Assembly (NCBI GenBank): GCA_038316435.1
Contig: JBBQAQ010000006.1
Location: 1 to 64,000 of the forward strand
Direction of reading: 5' to 3'
Length of the DNA: 64,000 nt
Source of the DNA: JACJXF01 sp038316435
Lineage (GTDB): Bacteria; Bacteroidota; Bacteroidia; Bacteroidales; GCA-2748055
A program made the position numbers and the translations under genes. Below the pieces are notes generated by a model, which saw only the letters and a list, made by a program, of their open reading frames with translations, did no database searches and was not told where the DNA came from. Below are positions 16,862-26,269 of the stretch, piece by piece. The first letter of the stretch is position 1. The number at the start of each line of letters is the position of its first letter.

Positions 16862-18118
16862 ATGACAATTCTTGCAGCACAATCGGAAATCATAATGGTT
16901 AGCATTGTTGTTTTCCTCCTGGTAATTCTGGCTTTGGTTAGTATGCTTTTATTTGCAAAAGCAAAACTCAGCCCGAAAGGTGAAGTAACACTAACTATAA
17001 ATGATGAAAAAATATTTACGGTTTCTCCAGGTGGAACAATTCTTGGAACCTTATCAGAACAGAAAATATTTCTTCCTTCTGCATGCGGAGGAGGTGGCAC
17101 CTGCGGTATGTGCCGGTGTCAGGTAATTGAAGGCGGGGGTAGTATTTTACCTACTGAAACAGGCTTTTTTACTCGCAAAGAGCAACAGAATCAATGGAGA
17201 CTTGGGTGCCAGGTTAAAATCAGAGAAGATCTCAAAATTAAAATTCCTGAAGAAGTATTAGGAATTAAGAAATGGGAATGTACAGTTATTTCGAATCGCA
17301 ATGTTGCAACTTTTATAAAGGAATTTATTGTTCAACTGCCAGAAGGCGAAGAATTGAAATTTAATTCTGGAGGCTATATTCAGATTGATGTTCCTAAAAT
17401 TGAAGTGAATTTTAAAGATATGGTAGTTGAAGAGCAATTCCGCGACGAGTGGGATAAATTTAAGCTCTTTGATCTGAAAATGAAAAATACGGAAGAAACA
17501 TACCGTGCTTATTCTATGGCCAATCACCCGGCAGAAGGAAATATAGTTATGCTGAACATACGTATCGCTACACCTCCATGGGATAGAGCTAAAGGCGGAT
17601 TCATGAAGGTTAACCCTGGCATTTGTTCATCCTATATCTTTTCAAGAAAACCTGGAGATAAGGTAAATCTGTCGGGCCCGTATGGTGAGTTTTTTATTAA
17701 AGATACTCATCGGGAAATGATGTATATCGGCGGTGGCGCAGGAATGGCTCCACTTCGCTCTCACATTTTCCACCTGTTTCATACTCTTAAATCAGACCGT
17801 AAAGTAACCTACTGGTATGGCGCACGTTCAAAACGTGAAATATTTTATGAGGAGGAGTTCAGGGAGATCGAAAGAAAATTCCCTAATTTCAAATTCAATA
17901 TTGCGCTTTCTGAACCACATCCTGACGACAACTGGAAAGGTTATACAGGTTTTATTCATCAGGTAGTCTACAACGAGTACCTTAGCAAACAGGAAGAACC
18001 TGAGGATATTGAATTTTACCTTTGCGGACCACCAATGATGAACGATGCAGTTCAGAAAATGCTTTCCAATCTTGGTGTACCCGAAGAAATGGTGGATTTT
18101 GATGATTTTGGCGGGTAA
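16862..18118 (+). CDS. nqrF: Na+-NQR subunit F (NADH-oxidising, 2Fe-2S and FAD)
   Basis: The electron-input subunit, 418 residues. One N-terminal membrane helix (about 10-30) is followed by a 2Fe-2S ferredoxin domain with cysteines C75, C81, C84 and C116 (SACGGGGTCGMC...LGCQ). A ferredoxin-reductase-type module then binds FAD (RAYSMANHP) and NADH (YIGGGAGMAPLRSHIF and FYLCGPPMMNDAV). The C-terminus DFDDFGG is the usual NqrF ending. It starts 27 bp after nqrE and completes the six-subunit set, with no missing cofactor ligand seen. Confidence 0.97.
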   Translation: MTILAAQSEIIMVSIVVFLLVILALVSMLLFAKAKLSPKGEVTLTINDEKIFTVSPGGTILGTLSEQKIFLPSACGGGGTCGMCRCQVIEGGGSILPTETGFFTRKEQQNQWRLGCQVKIREDLKIKIPEEVLGIKKWECTVISNRNVATFIKEFIVQLPEGEELKFNSGGYIQIDVPKIEVNFKDMVVEEQFRDEWDKFKLFDLKMKNTEETYRAYSMANHPAEGNIVMLNIRIATPPWDRAKGGFMKVNPGICSSYIFSRKPGDKVNLSGPYGEFFIKDTHREMMYIGGGAGMAPLRSHIFHLFHTLKSDRKVTYWYGARSKREIFYEEEFREIERKFPNFKFNIALSEPHPDDNWKGYTGFIHQVVYNEYLSKQEEPEDIEFYLCGPPMMNDAVQKMLSNLGVPEEMVDFDDFGG

Positions 18119-18237
18119 AGATTGACCCACTTCTCTGGTTAAGCATTCTGCAATTGTTGATAGGTTCGCTGATAATGTTTTACAGAATGATCTAGAAAGT
18201 TTAATTATCAGTAATTTACACGTCAAAATTTATTTCT

Positions 18238-19251
18238 ATGTTATTTAGACAATCGGTTATTCTGCTTTTTCTTTTATTTATTGGAGCCTGCAGTTCAAAT
18301 GATAAACAAGGCGTTTATATTAAAATTGCTGGTTTTGCACAGGGTACCACATATCATATTACCTACGAAATGAAAGATACAATCGATCTGCAACCCCAGA
18401 TTGATTCAATATTGCAGGCATTCGACCAATCACTTTCATCATATGATTCTTTATCGGTAATATCAAAGATTAACCGGAATGAAGACGTAATTCTGGATCC
18501 CCTCTTTGTTGAGGTTTTTAATAAGTCAGGTGAAGTATTCAAAGCTTCAGGAGGAATTTTCGACATTACCGTAATGCCTCTTGTTAACGCATGGGGTTTT
18601 GGACCTAAATCCAGAGTTAAAGTTGATTCATCCTTAATTGATAGCCTGCTGGAATTTGTAGGCATGGAAAAAGTTAAGTTAGAAAACAACAGGATTGTGA
18701 AAACTGATCAACGTGTCCAACTCGACGTAAATGCAATTGCTCAAGGTTATTCAGTTGACATAGTCTCAGAATTTCTCGACCGTTGCGGCGCTGTAAATTA
18801 TATGGTTGAAATTGGTGGTGAAATACGCACCAAAGGAGTTAATCCAAGTGCGAAACTTTGGCGCATTGGTATAGATAAACCAGAATTCGGAAATATTATG
18901 CCCGGTGCTGAACTAGAAGCAATCCTTGAACTAACTAATAAATCCCTTGCCACATCAGGTAACTATAGAAAATATTATGAGGAGAACGGGATTAAATACA
19001 CTCACTCAATTGACCCAAAAACTGGTTATCCGGCTAAACAATCTCTTCTAAGCGCAACAATAGTTGCAGATGATTGCATTACGGCTGATGCTTACGCTAC
19101 CGTCTGCATGGTTGGTGGACTTGAAAAAAGCAAGGAAATTCTCGCAGCACATCCTGAACTTGATGCTTACCTTATTTATGGAGACGATACCGGAGTTTAT
19201 CAGCTATTTGTTACAGATGGAATGAAAGCAAATGTTTCTCAAACTGAATAA
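18238..19251 (+). CDS. apbE: FAD:protein FMN transferase (ApbE), lipoprotein
   Basis: Attaches FMN through a phosphoester bond to threonine in NqrB and NqrC. The 337-residue protein has a lipoprotein signal (LLFIGAC, lipidation at C18). ApbE blocks follow: GFAQGTTYHITYE, the LSSYDSLSVISKIN segment, FDITVMPLVNAWGFGP, DVNAIAQGYSVDIVSEFLD, YMVEIGGEIRTKG, then SIDPKTGYPAKQSLLSATIV and the metal-ligand region DDCITADAYATVCMVGG. It lies 119 bp after nqrF in the same direction, consistent with a dedicated flavin inserter of this Nqr. The T in QGTTYHI and the D in TADAYATV are at conserved positions. Confidence 0.95.
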   Translation: MLFRQSVILLFLLFIGACSSNDKQGVYIKIAGFAQGTTYHITYEMKDTIDLQPQIDSILQAFDQSLSSYDSLSVISKINRNEDVILDPLFVEVFNKSGEVFKASGGIFDITVMPLVNAWGFGPKSRVKVDSSLIDSLLEFVGMEKVKLENNRIVKTDQRVQLDVNAIAQGYSVDIVSEFLDRCGAVNYMVEIGGEIRTKGVNPSAKLWRIGIDKPEFGNIMPGAELEAILELTNKSLATSGNYRKYYEENGIKYTHSIDPKTGYPAKQSLLSATIVADDCITADAYATVCMVGGLEKSKEILAAHPELDAYLIYGDDTGVYQLFVTDGMKANVSQTE

Positions 19252-19287
19252 CAACCTTAAATTAAATTCTAAGTTCCAATACCTGTG

Positions 19288-19467
19288 TCATTCGGCCCCA
19301 CAAGCTCCACCACAACAATCACCAACTCCCTTTTCCCTTAATTCAGGAGTCGATGCATTGCAGCTACCTCCCTTGAAAACTGCTTTCTTATCGAAAAGCA
19401 ACTTAATTGAAAGTCCGAGGAGACCTAATCCCAGAATTATTACTGATAATATAAGAACTTTTAACAT
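19288..19467 (-). CDS. Small cysteine-tailed membrane protein, NqrM-like candidate
   Basis: A 59-residue product starting at the ATG at 19465-19467 (a longer frame begins at 19503, but the paralogue next door starts at the equivalent MLKILVLSV). One membrane helix (about 3-24) is followed by a basic stretch and a tail with C36, C51, C52 and C56, ending CCGGACGAE. NqrM (DUF539), a maturation factor needed for active Na+-NQR, is also a single-helix protein with a short four-cysteine tail and is usually encoded beside apbE. The location right after apbE and the shared architecture support a similar job, but sequence identity to NqrM cannot be computed here. Confidence 0.55.
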   Translation of the reverse strand: MLKVLILSVIILGLGLLGLSIKLLFDKKAVFKGGSCNASTPELREKGVGDCCGGACGAE

Positions 19468-19614
19468 AGCCTTTTTTGAATTAACACTGTGTATAGTCTT
19501 CAAAAATGAGTTAATCTTGAAATACTCATGATTTCAATGAACCATTTTCTTATTGAAATTGATTCAAAAGTTATAACAATTCGTAACCGCGAAAGTTGAG
19601 GGAAACAGAAAAAA

Positions 19615-19839
19615 TTAGCCGGCGCATGAACCACATCCTTCTTCGGATTCAGCTTTAAGCTTCCTGTAACATTTTAGCTCGTCATGTTTGACGCATGTTA
19701 TTCCTAACTTGGCCATGTTTTTATTATGTCCTACCTGATATTTAGGAAACTTTCCGTTTTTGCGGAACAATATGTTAAACGCCAATCCTACAAGGGATAT
19801 AGCGATTAGAAAAACAGAGAGCACTAATATTTTTAACAA
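19615..19839 (-). CDS. Second small cysteine-tailed membrane protein (paralogue)
   Basis: A 74-residue protein with the same plan as its neighbour at 19288-19467: MLKILVLSVFLIAISLVGLA membrane helix, basic loop, and a tail with C49, C57, C69 and C72 ending EEGCGSCAG. The tail differs (CVKHDELKCYRKL in the middle), so the pair is diverged rather than a recent duplication. It lies 112 bp upstream of the other small gene on the same strand, and its upstream gap is shared with the divergent E1 gene. A metal- or Fe-S-handling role near the Nqr complex is inferred from context only. Confidence 0.5.
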   Translation of the reverse strand: MLKILVLSVFLIAISLVGLAFNILFRKNGKFPKYQVGHNKNMAKLGITCVKHDELKCYRKLKAESEEGCGSCAG

Positions 19840-20028
19840 AGGCTGAACAATTAAGGTTTTCAGATGTCTTATAGAGTGCGAAATTAATCAAAAATGGAAT
19901 CAAATGGTGTAAATATTTAGTTAAAAATAATGGTAATTGGAAGTTTGGTGACATTTACCTTATTCCTTTCAAACTTATGGCTTAACTTAATACCTTTGGT
20001 ACAACGAATAATATAAAGATCTCATTTC

Positions 20029-22452
20029 ATGTCCGAAACAAAATCCAAAGATCACAGCTTTGAAGAGTTTGTAAATGAAGTACTTGCCGATTTTAAGATC
20101 GCGATGGTCAGCCGACATTGCAGTGTTTTAGCGAGGAAAGAAGTACTTACAGGTAAAGCAAAATTCGGAATTTTTGGCGATGGAAAGGAAATCGCTCAGA
20201 TTGCTATGGCGAAGAGTTTTGTGGCAGGAGATTGGCGATCAGGGTATTACCGTGATCAGACTTTTATGTTTGCTTCAGGCATCAGTAATCCCGAAGAATT
20301 TTTTGCGCAGATTTATGGCGATACCGGACTCGATCACAACCCCGGAAATGGAGGCCGCTCTTTTAACAATCATTTTTGCACCCGCAGTCTTCGCCCCGAT
20401 GGATCGTGGCAAAACCTCACCGAAATGAAGAATTCTGCTGCTGATCTTTCTCCTACAGCTGGCCAGATGCCGAGGCTGGTAGGCCTTGGATACGCCTCCA
20501 AACTCTTCAGATTAAACCCAGATCTCCATAAATACTCGGAATTTTCTAAAAATGGTAATGAAGTGGCTTTTGGAATGATCGGTGATGCAAGTACTGCCGA
20601 AGGTCCTTTCTTTGAAACAATGAATGCGGCTGCTGTATTGCAGATTCCTGTTGCAGTTGCTGTCTGGGATGACGGATACGGCATTTCTGTTACAAAGGAC
20701 CTTCAGATTGTCAAAGCTAGTATATCCGAGGCTTTAATGGGATTTGAGAAAAAAGACGGTAAAAACGGAATACTAATTTATAAGGCAAATGGCTGGGATT
20801 ATCCGGCACTGTGTAAGATTTTTAAGGAAGGTATCGCAATTTGCCGTGAAGAACATATTCCTGTTTTATTTCATATCGATGAAATGGTTCAGCCTACAGG
20901 CCATTCTACTTCCGGTTCGCATGAAAGGTATAAAAGTGACGAAAGACTTCAGTGGGAAGCTGATTTCGATCCCATTAAAAAAATGAAGGAGTGGATTCTT
21001 GAAAAAAACATAGCCACAGAATCGACTTTAGACGCAATTGATCGCGAAGCTGAAAAGGAAGTCAGGGAAGCAAGAAACAGAGCATGGAAAAACTACACTG
21101 AGCCAATTGAAAAGGAAAGAAGAGAAATTCTGGCAATTATTGAAAACCGTGGATGCCAATGTTCAACCGATAAATTCGATAAAGTTGGATCGTATGCAAG
21201 AGACTTGAAAAGAATTATTAACCCAATTCGCAAGGATAATCTTAGTACAGCAAAACGAATTCTCAGACATGTTTGCCTTGATTGTCCGGGGAGAAAGGAG
21301 CTGCAAACCCAATTATCTTCATGGTTGGAAAAGGAAAAACGCAAAAATGTTGATCGCTACAATACCACTCTTTACAATGAAACCGAGCGCTCGGCATTAA
21401 AAGTTAAAGTCGTTCCAGCAGTATATAGTGATGATCCAGAAATGGTTAATGGGAGGGAAATAATTCTTAATAATTTCGATAAACTTTTTCAGAAAAATCC
21501 GCTTTTGGTAACATTTGGCGAAGATACCGGAAAAATTGGTGATGTGAATAAAGCTCTTGAAGGACTACAGGAAAAATACGGAGATCTCAGAATTACCGAT
21601 ACAGGTATTCGTGAAACAACAATTCTTGGGCAAGGAATAGGAATGGCTCTCAGGGGACTCAGACCTGTCGCTGAAATACAATATTTCGATTATTTGTTAT
21701 ATGGATTGCAAACTCTGAGCGATGATCTGGCAACATTGCATTGGCGCACAAAGGCAGGGCAGGCCGCGCCATTGATAGTAAGAACCCGCGGACATAGATT
21801 GGAAGGTATTTGGCATTCAGGCTCACCCATGAGTCTTGTAATTAGCGCAATACGGGGAATGTATGTATGCGTACCAAGAGATATGACACGCGCTGCAGGT
21901 TTTTACAATACACTTCTTGAAGCCGATGATCCGGCAATTGTGATCGAACCATTAAATGGGTACCGGTTAAAAGAAGCCTTGCCTGAAAACATTGGCGAAT
22001 TTAAAATCCCTCTTGGTATTCCTGAAATCCTGAGAGAAGGTAGCGATATTACCCTTGTTACCTACGGTTCGTGCGTCCGTATTGCAATAAATGCAATCGA
22101 TCAACTTGCTGAATTTGGAATAAGTGTTGAACTCATTGATGTTCAAACTTTACTTCCATTTGATATAAATCATTCCATTGCAAAATCTGTTAAGAAAACC
22201 AATAAAGTTGTGTTTTTTGATGAAGATGTGCCGGGCGGAGGGACTTCATTTATGATGAATAAAGTTCTTGAAGAACAAAAAGCGTTCTTCAGTCTTGAAT
22301 CCGAACCCCGAACTATTTGCGCTAAAGAACACCGTCCCGCCTATGGAACCGATGGTGACTATTTCTCAAACCCAAATGCGGAAGATGTTTTCGAAACTAT
22401 TTATGGCATTATGAACGAAGCCGATCCAATAAAATTCCCAATGCTTTATTAG
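20029..22452 (+). CDS. Fused alpha/beta E1 component of a 2-oxoacid dehydrogenase
   Basis: An 807-residue thiamine-diphosphate enzyme with both E1 subunits in one chain. The alpha half (about 1-395) has the ThDP motif GDASTAEGPFFETMNAAAVL followed by PVAVAVWDDGYGISV and the HSTSGSHERYKSDERLQWE phosphoryl-loop region. The beta half (about 465-807) has FGEDTGKIGDVNKALEGLQE, RITDTGIRETTILGQGIGMA, LRPVAEIQYFDYLLYG and the C-terminal transketolase-like part VTYGSCVRIAINA. The linker of about 70 residues is rich in charged residues and has NRGCQCSTD and HVCLDCPGRK. It could act on branched-chain oxoacids or pyruvate; no E2 or E3 gene is nearby to decide. Confidence 0.88.
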   Translation: MSETKSKDHSFEEFVNEVLADFKIAMVSRHCSVLARKEVLTGKAKFGIFGDGKEIAQIAMAKSFVAGDWRSGYYRDQTFMFASGISNPEEFFAQIYGDTGLDHNPGNGGRSFNNHFCTRSLRPDGSWQNLTEMKNSAADLSPTAGQMPRLVGLGYASKLFRLNPDLHKYSEFSKNGNEVAFGMIGDASTAEGPFFETMNAAAVLQIPVAVAVWDDGYGISVTKDLQIVKASISEALMGFEKKDGKNGILIYKANGWDYPALCKIFKEGIAICREEHIPVLFHIDEMVQPTGHSTSGSHERYKSDERLQWEADFDPIKKMKEWILEKNIATESTLDAIDREAEKEVREARNRAWKNYTEPIEKERREILAIIENRGCQCSTDKFDKVGSYARDLKRIINPIRKDNLSTAKRILRHVCLDCPGRKELQTQLSSWLEKEKRKNVDRYNTTLYNETERSALKVKVVPAVYSDDPEMVNGREIILNNFDKLFQKNPLLVTFGEDTGKIGDVNKALEGLQEKYGDLRITDTGIRETTILGQGIGMALRGLRPVAEIQYFDYLLYGLQTLSDDLATLHWRTKAGQAAPLIVRTRGHRLEGIWHSGSPMSLVISAIRGMYVCVPRDMTRAAGFYNTLLEADDPAIVIEPLNGYRLKEALPENIGEFKIPLGIPEILREGSDITLVTYGSCVRIAINAIDQLAEFGISVELIDVQTLLPFDINHSIAKSVKKTNKVVFFDEDVPGGGTSFMMNKVLEEQKAFFSLESEPRTICAKEHRPAYGTDGDYFSNPNAEDVFETIYGIMNEADPIKFPMLY

Positions 22453-22713
22453 TGAATTAATTGTTGTTTTCTAATATGCTAATTTTGACCAAAATCGGAA
22501 TATTATTTAATTTTCTGAAAGCAGAGGCAACTAATGCTTTTTATTACTTGTCTAATTACTAAACATAAAATGTTTGTGCATTTATTGTACATCAGTTAAA
22601 AACATTAACCCGACAAGGTATTTATGTTCTTTATCAAATAGAAAAGCTTTTTATTAGTTATTGTTTAGAGGGATATTAAATTCAACCCAATTTAATGCTG
22701 GAAAATAAAAGCC

Positions 22714-23301
22714 ATGAACCTGAATATTGATTTCTTCAAAATTACTGATAATGAGATCGCTACAAGTGGCAGAGTGCTCATAGCGGAGCCCTTTTTAAAT
22801 GATACATATTTTAAACGTTCGGTAGTTTTTATTACAGAACATAAGGCTGAAGGCTCAGTTGGATTTGTTTTGAATAAACCCGTTGAACTTAAAGTTCAGG
22901 ATGTTATTCAGAATTTTCCATTTATTGATTCAGGTATCAGCATTGGAGGACCCGTTAATACAAATACCCTTCATTATATCCATACATTGGGTGACTTGTT
23001 GCCTGACAGTGTTAAGGTTCTTGATAATATCTACTGGGGAGGAGATTTCGAAACTCTCAAGAAATTTATTGCTGAAGGAAAAATAAAAAAAGACCAGATT
23101 CGGTTCTTTCTTGGATATTCGGGATGGAGCGAGCAGCAACTCGAAAAGGAGTTGAAGGAAAATGCATGGCTCGTTACCAATATTAATTCTGAAATGATTA
23201 TGAAAGGAGAGGAGGAGGGTTTCTGGAATCAAATCCTTGAAAAGATGGATAATAAATATCAGGTATGGGCTAATTTTCCTGAAAATCCCGGACTTAACTA
23301 A
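22714..23301 (+). CDS. YqgE/AlgH family protein (DUF179)
   Basis: A 195-residue cytosolic protein of unknown biochemical function. It has the family motifs SGRVLIAEPFLNDTYFKRSV, VVFITEHKAEGSVGFVLNKP and SIGGPVNTNTLHYIHT, followed by IYWGGDFETLKKF and FFLGYSGWSEQQLEKEL. The 261-bp gap before it (22453-22713) carries a TAATTTTG word at 22480-22487 but no clear -33 element. It converges with gmhB, ending 4 bp away. Confidence 0.9.
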   Translation: MNLNIDFFKITDNEIATSGRVLIAEPFLNDTYFKRSVVFITEHKAEGSVGFVLNKPVELKVQDVIQNFPFIDSGISIGGPVNTNTLHYIHTLGDLLPDSVKVLDNIYWGGDFETLKKFIAEGKIKKDQIRFFLGYSGWSEQQLEKELKENAWLVTNINSEMIMKGEEEGFWNQILEKMDNKYQVWANFPENPGLN

Positions 23302-23304
23302 GAA

Positions 23305-23799
23305 CTATTTTGCCGACTTTATTCTGTCAATTACACTACTCATATTTTGATTGGTACTAACTTTTAAGGTTCTTAATCCTGCTTTTGCCCCGGCTTCAAT
23401 GTCCGTATCCCTGTCGCCGATAAACCACGATTGATTAGGGTCAATTTCAAATCTGGCAATCGCTTTTTCAACCTGAACAGAATCAGGTTTTCTGCATATA
23501 CATCTCTCATTTTCAGGATGATGAGGACAAAAGTATATCTCGTCAAGAATAATTTCATGGGATTTTAAAAGCTCTTTCATCTTAGTATGCACCAATTCTG
23601 TGTCTTGTATTGAGTACATTCCTCTTGAAATTCCTCCCTGATTTGTAATAACAATAAGCAAATAGTTTTCATTTTGAAGCCAGCTTAATAGTTCAACTAT
23701 TCCTTCATTCAGAATAAAATCAATTGATTCAATAACATAATAGTGTCCGGTTTCATTGTTAATGACTCCATCCCTGTCAAGGAAAACAGCTTTCTTCAT
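23305..23799 (-). CDS. gmhB: D,D-heptose 1,7-bisphosphate phosphatase (GmhB)
   Basis: HAD-superfamily phosphatase of 164 residues acting before nucleotide activation of heptose for LPS. The nucleophile motif is FLDRDGVIN (D8, D10); motif II is VITNQGGISRG; the zinc loop is C91-P-H93...C100-I-C102 (CPHHPENERCICRKP), diagnostic for GmhB against other HAD phosphatases; motif IV is WFIGDRDTDIEAG. It is the last gene of a tight minus-strand cluster amn-holA-rhomboid-gmhB with 2-3 bp gaps. hldD of the same pathway is 18 kb away at 4004-4963. Confidence 0.93.
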   Translation of the reverse strand: MKKAVFLDRDGVINNETGHYYVIESIDFILNEGIVELLSWLQNENYLLIVITNQGGISRGMYSIQDTELVHTKMKELLKSHEIILDEIYFCPHHPENERCICRKPDSVQVEKAIARFEIDPNQSWFIGDRDTDIEAGAKAGLRTLKVSTNQNMSSVIDRIKSAK

Positions 23800-23802
23800 A
23801 AT

Positions 23803-24420
23803 TTAAAGTCCTAGTTGTTGTATAAAATGATGAATAAGCGAAGGATCCAGAAAGAGAGGGAAAACTATACCGTAAATTGCCCCCCAAAGATGGGCATCGT
23901 GGTTTATGTGGTCCTTATCCTTTTTTCCCATGTAAGTAGAATATGCAAGATAAAGAATTCCGAAAACAATGCCAGGCATAGGTAATATTCCGTACAAAAG
24001 TATTTTTTCCAGAGGAGAAAAGAAAATGCTGGTAAAAAGAACTGCTGATACAGCGCCTGAAGCTCCTACAGCAATATAGTATGGATCGTGTCTCTTCTTA
24101 AGAAAGGTTGTTATACTTGAAACAATTATTGAGGAAAAATATAGAAATAGAAAACTTCCTAGTGCTGACTTTATCTGACCTGAGTTTTCCAAATATGAAA
24201 ATTCTTTTTCAACATAAATACCAAATGAGAATAACACAATCATATTGATCAGCAAATGCATCCAGTCGGCGTGCAAAAAGGCATGTGAAATAAACCTGAA
24301 ATACTCTTTTCTTTCAGAAATTCTATAGGGAGAAAAATCGTACCGACTCATTACAGCTGGATTTTGAAAAGCAATAAATGATATAATGGCGGTAACAACA
24401 ACTATTATTATGGTGACCAT
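23803..24420 (-). CDS. Rhomboid-family intramembrane serine protease
   Basis: A 205-residue polytopic membrane protease. Landmarks are the HADWMHLLINMIVLFSFG segment in the second helix, the catalytic serine S121 in GASGAVSAVLF, and catalytic H167 in the final helix region AHLWGAIYGIVFPL. The first helix lies at about 2-19 and there are about six helices, the bacterial core type with no extra domain. It is positioned between holA and gmhB with 2-3 bp spacing, so it is co-expressed, but a functional link is not evident. Confidence 0.9.
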   Translation of the reverse strand: MVTIIIVVVTAIISFIAFQNPAVMSRYDFSPYRISERKEYFRFISHAFLHADWMHLLINMIVLFSFGIYVEKEFSYLENSGQIKSALGSFLFLYFSSIIVSSITTFLKKRHDPYYIAVGASGAVSAVLFTSIFFSPLEKILLYGILPMPGIVFGILYLAYSTYMGKKDKDHINHDAHLWGAIYGIVFPLFLDPSLIHHFIQQLGL

Positions 24421-24422
24421 TT

Positions 24423-25445
24423 TTAATGAAGGATTTTAAATATTAGTTCTTTTAGCAAATCACCTGCACCTACTGATACATTGCTAAAACCCTTTGATTT
24501 AGCATCATACTCTCGAAGAAGAGAAATAATTTCAATTACTTTAGATCCATTGTAGTTTCTCGCCGCAGTTTCATAATCTGTTAGGAAGTATGGTGAAACC
24601 TTAAGCTGGGAAGCAACATTATTCCTTGATTTATCCTGAAGACCATGATAAACCAGCACCTTACTAAAGAACAAATATAGTATAGAAAGTGTTTGAACAA
24701 TATTGTTATTCTTTTGATTTTCAGCAAAATAGTTTATTATCTGATTTGCTTTCATCACATCTTTTGCTGCAAGAGCATTTTGCAACTCAAAGTTATTGTA
24801 TTCCTTACTTATGCCTATATTCTTTTCTATATCCTGAGATGTAATTACTTTTGTATTATCGTTGATAACAATAATGAGCTTTTCCAATTCATTTGAAATT
24901 CTTGACAAATCATTCCCAAGGAATTCTGTAAGTAACATGGCAGCTTTTGGCTCTATCCTGTATTTTCGCTTAGTAAGATTATTACTTATCCAATCGGGTA
25001 TTTTATTATCGTAGAGTTTTTTTGATTCATAAAACACAGCATTATCCTGTAGCGCTTTATAGATTTTTTTTCTCTTATCAAGGCTTTTGTATTTATAATT
25101 TATTACTAAAAGTGTTGATTTCAGTGGCTTCTCGATATAATGGATCAGTTCTTCAAAATTTTTAAGCTCCTGGGCTTCTTTTACAACCACTAGCTGATAA
25201 TTAGACATCATTGGAAACCGCCGTGCACTGTTGGTTACTGCAATTGCATCCGCATCCTTACCATAAATAATCGTCTGATTGAAGGCTTTTTCGGCTTCAG
25301 TTAAAACACTTTTTAAAATATATTCAGTGATTTTATCGATATAATAGGGCTCGTCTCCACATAGAAAATAGATCGGTCGATAGATTTTATTCTGGAGATC
25401 CTTAAAAAGTTGTTCGATACTTATACTGTTTTGCGCTGCTGCCAT
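24423..25445 (-). CDS. holA: DNA polymerase III subunit delta
   Basis: A 340-residue clamp-loader subunit that opens the beta sliding clamp. The N-terminal part shows YRPIYFLCGDEPYYIDKITE followed by RRFPMMSNYQLVVVKEAQEL, where typical delta has the clamp-binding region. The centre has KAAMLLTEFLGNDLSRISNE and ELEKLIIV, and the C-terminal helical domain ends GAGDLLKELIFKILH. The pattern matches Bacteroidota HolA, including normal length. It begins 3 bp after amn ends and is in the operon amn-holA-rhomboid-gmhB. Confidence 0.92.
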   Translation of the reverse strand: MAAAQNSISIEQLFKDLQNKIYRPIYFLCGDEPYYIDKITEYILKSVLTEAEKAFNQTIIYGKDADAIAVTNSARRFPMMSNYQLVVVKEAQELKNFEELIHYIEKPLKSTLLVINYKYKSLDKRKKIYKALQDNAVFYESKKLYDNKIPDWISNNLTKRKYRIEPKAAMLLTEFLGNDLSRISNELEKLIIVINDNTKVITSQDIEKNIGISKEYNNFELQNALAAKDVMKANQIINYFAENQKNNNIVQTLSILYLFFSKVLVYHGLQDKSRNNVASQLKVSPYFLTDYETAARNYNGSKVIEIISLLREYDAKSKGFSNVSVGAGDLLKELIFKILH

Positions 25446-25448
25446 AAT

Positions 25449-26222
25449 TTAATCAAATCTCATATGTTTAACTGATATTCCATTGTTCTTAAGTTCCTGC
25501 AGTGATGCTACTCCGATCTGAAGGTGTTCCCTAACAAAGTCTCTGCTAACTTTCTTATCACTGGCAGCGGTCTTAACACCAGTTGAAATCATCGGCTGAT
25601 CAGTTACAAGTAATAATGCGCCGGTAGGTATCTCATTCACAAAACCAACGGTAAAAATTGTCGCTGTTTCCATGTCAATTGCCATGGAGCGTGTTAACCG
25701 GAGGTATTCCTTAAAATCTTCATCATATTCCCAAACTCTACGGTTTGTTGTATAAACGGTACCTGTCCAATAATCTTTTCCTTTTGCCCTTATGGTTGAC
25801 GATACAGCTCTTTGTAACTTAAAAGCTGGTAAACTTGGAATTTCCGGTGGCAGATATTCGTTGGAGGTTCCTTCCCCTTTAATAGCAGCAATCGGGAGAA
25901 TCAAATCCCCTAATTCATTTTTCTTTTTCAACCCTCCACATTTACCGAGAAAAAGAACGGCTTTAGGGAGGATGGCACTTAGCAAATCCATTATTGTAGC
26001 TGCATTTGCACTTCCCATTCCAAAATTAATAATAGTAATTCCATCAGTCGTTGCACAGGGCATTGGGACTTTTTTATTGATTATCTTGGTTTTATAAGTG
26101 GCGCAAAATATATCCATATATTGGCTGAAATTGGTAAGTAAGATATACTTCCCAAAAGAGTCGAGACTGCATCCGGTGTACCTAGGAAGCCAATTATCAA
26201 CAATCTCTTGTTTAGTCTTCAT
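25449..26222 (-). CDS. amn: AMP nucleosidase (Amn)
   Basis: Hydrolyses AMP to adenine and ribose 5-phosphate; cytosolic. The 257-residue protein belongs to the nucleoside phosphorylase superfamily and is the short form lacking the N-terminal domain of the enterobacterial enzyme. Motifs include ATTDGITIINFGMGSANAAT, LFLGKCGGLKKKNELGDLIL, TSNEYLPPEIPSL and SMAIDMETATIFTVGF with the conserved Glu, then LLLVTDQPM. First gene of the four-gene minus-strand operon. The plus-strand HsdR-N gene starts divergently 47 bp away. Confidence 0.9.
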   Translation of the reverse strand: MKTKQEIVDNWLPRYTGCSLDSFGKYILLTNFSQYMDIFCATYKTKIINKKVPMPCATTDGITIINFGMGSANAATIMDLLSAILPKAVLFLGKCGGLKKKNELGDLILPIAAIKGEGTSNEYLPPEIPSLPAFKLQRAVSSTIRAKGKDYWTGTVYTTNRRVWEYDEDFKEYLRLTRSMAIDMETATIFTVGFVNEIPTGALLLVTDQPMISTGVKTAASDKKVSRDFVREHLQIGVASLQELKNNGISVKHMRFD

Positions 26223-26269
26223 GTGTTTGATGTTTTTTATACTTTAGCCTTCGAATAGATTCAAGAAAG

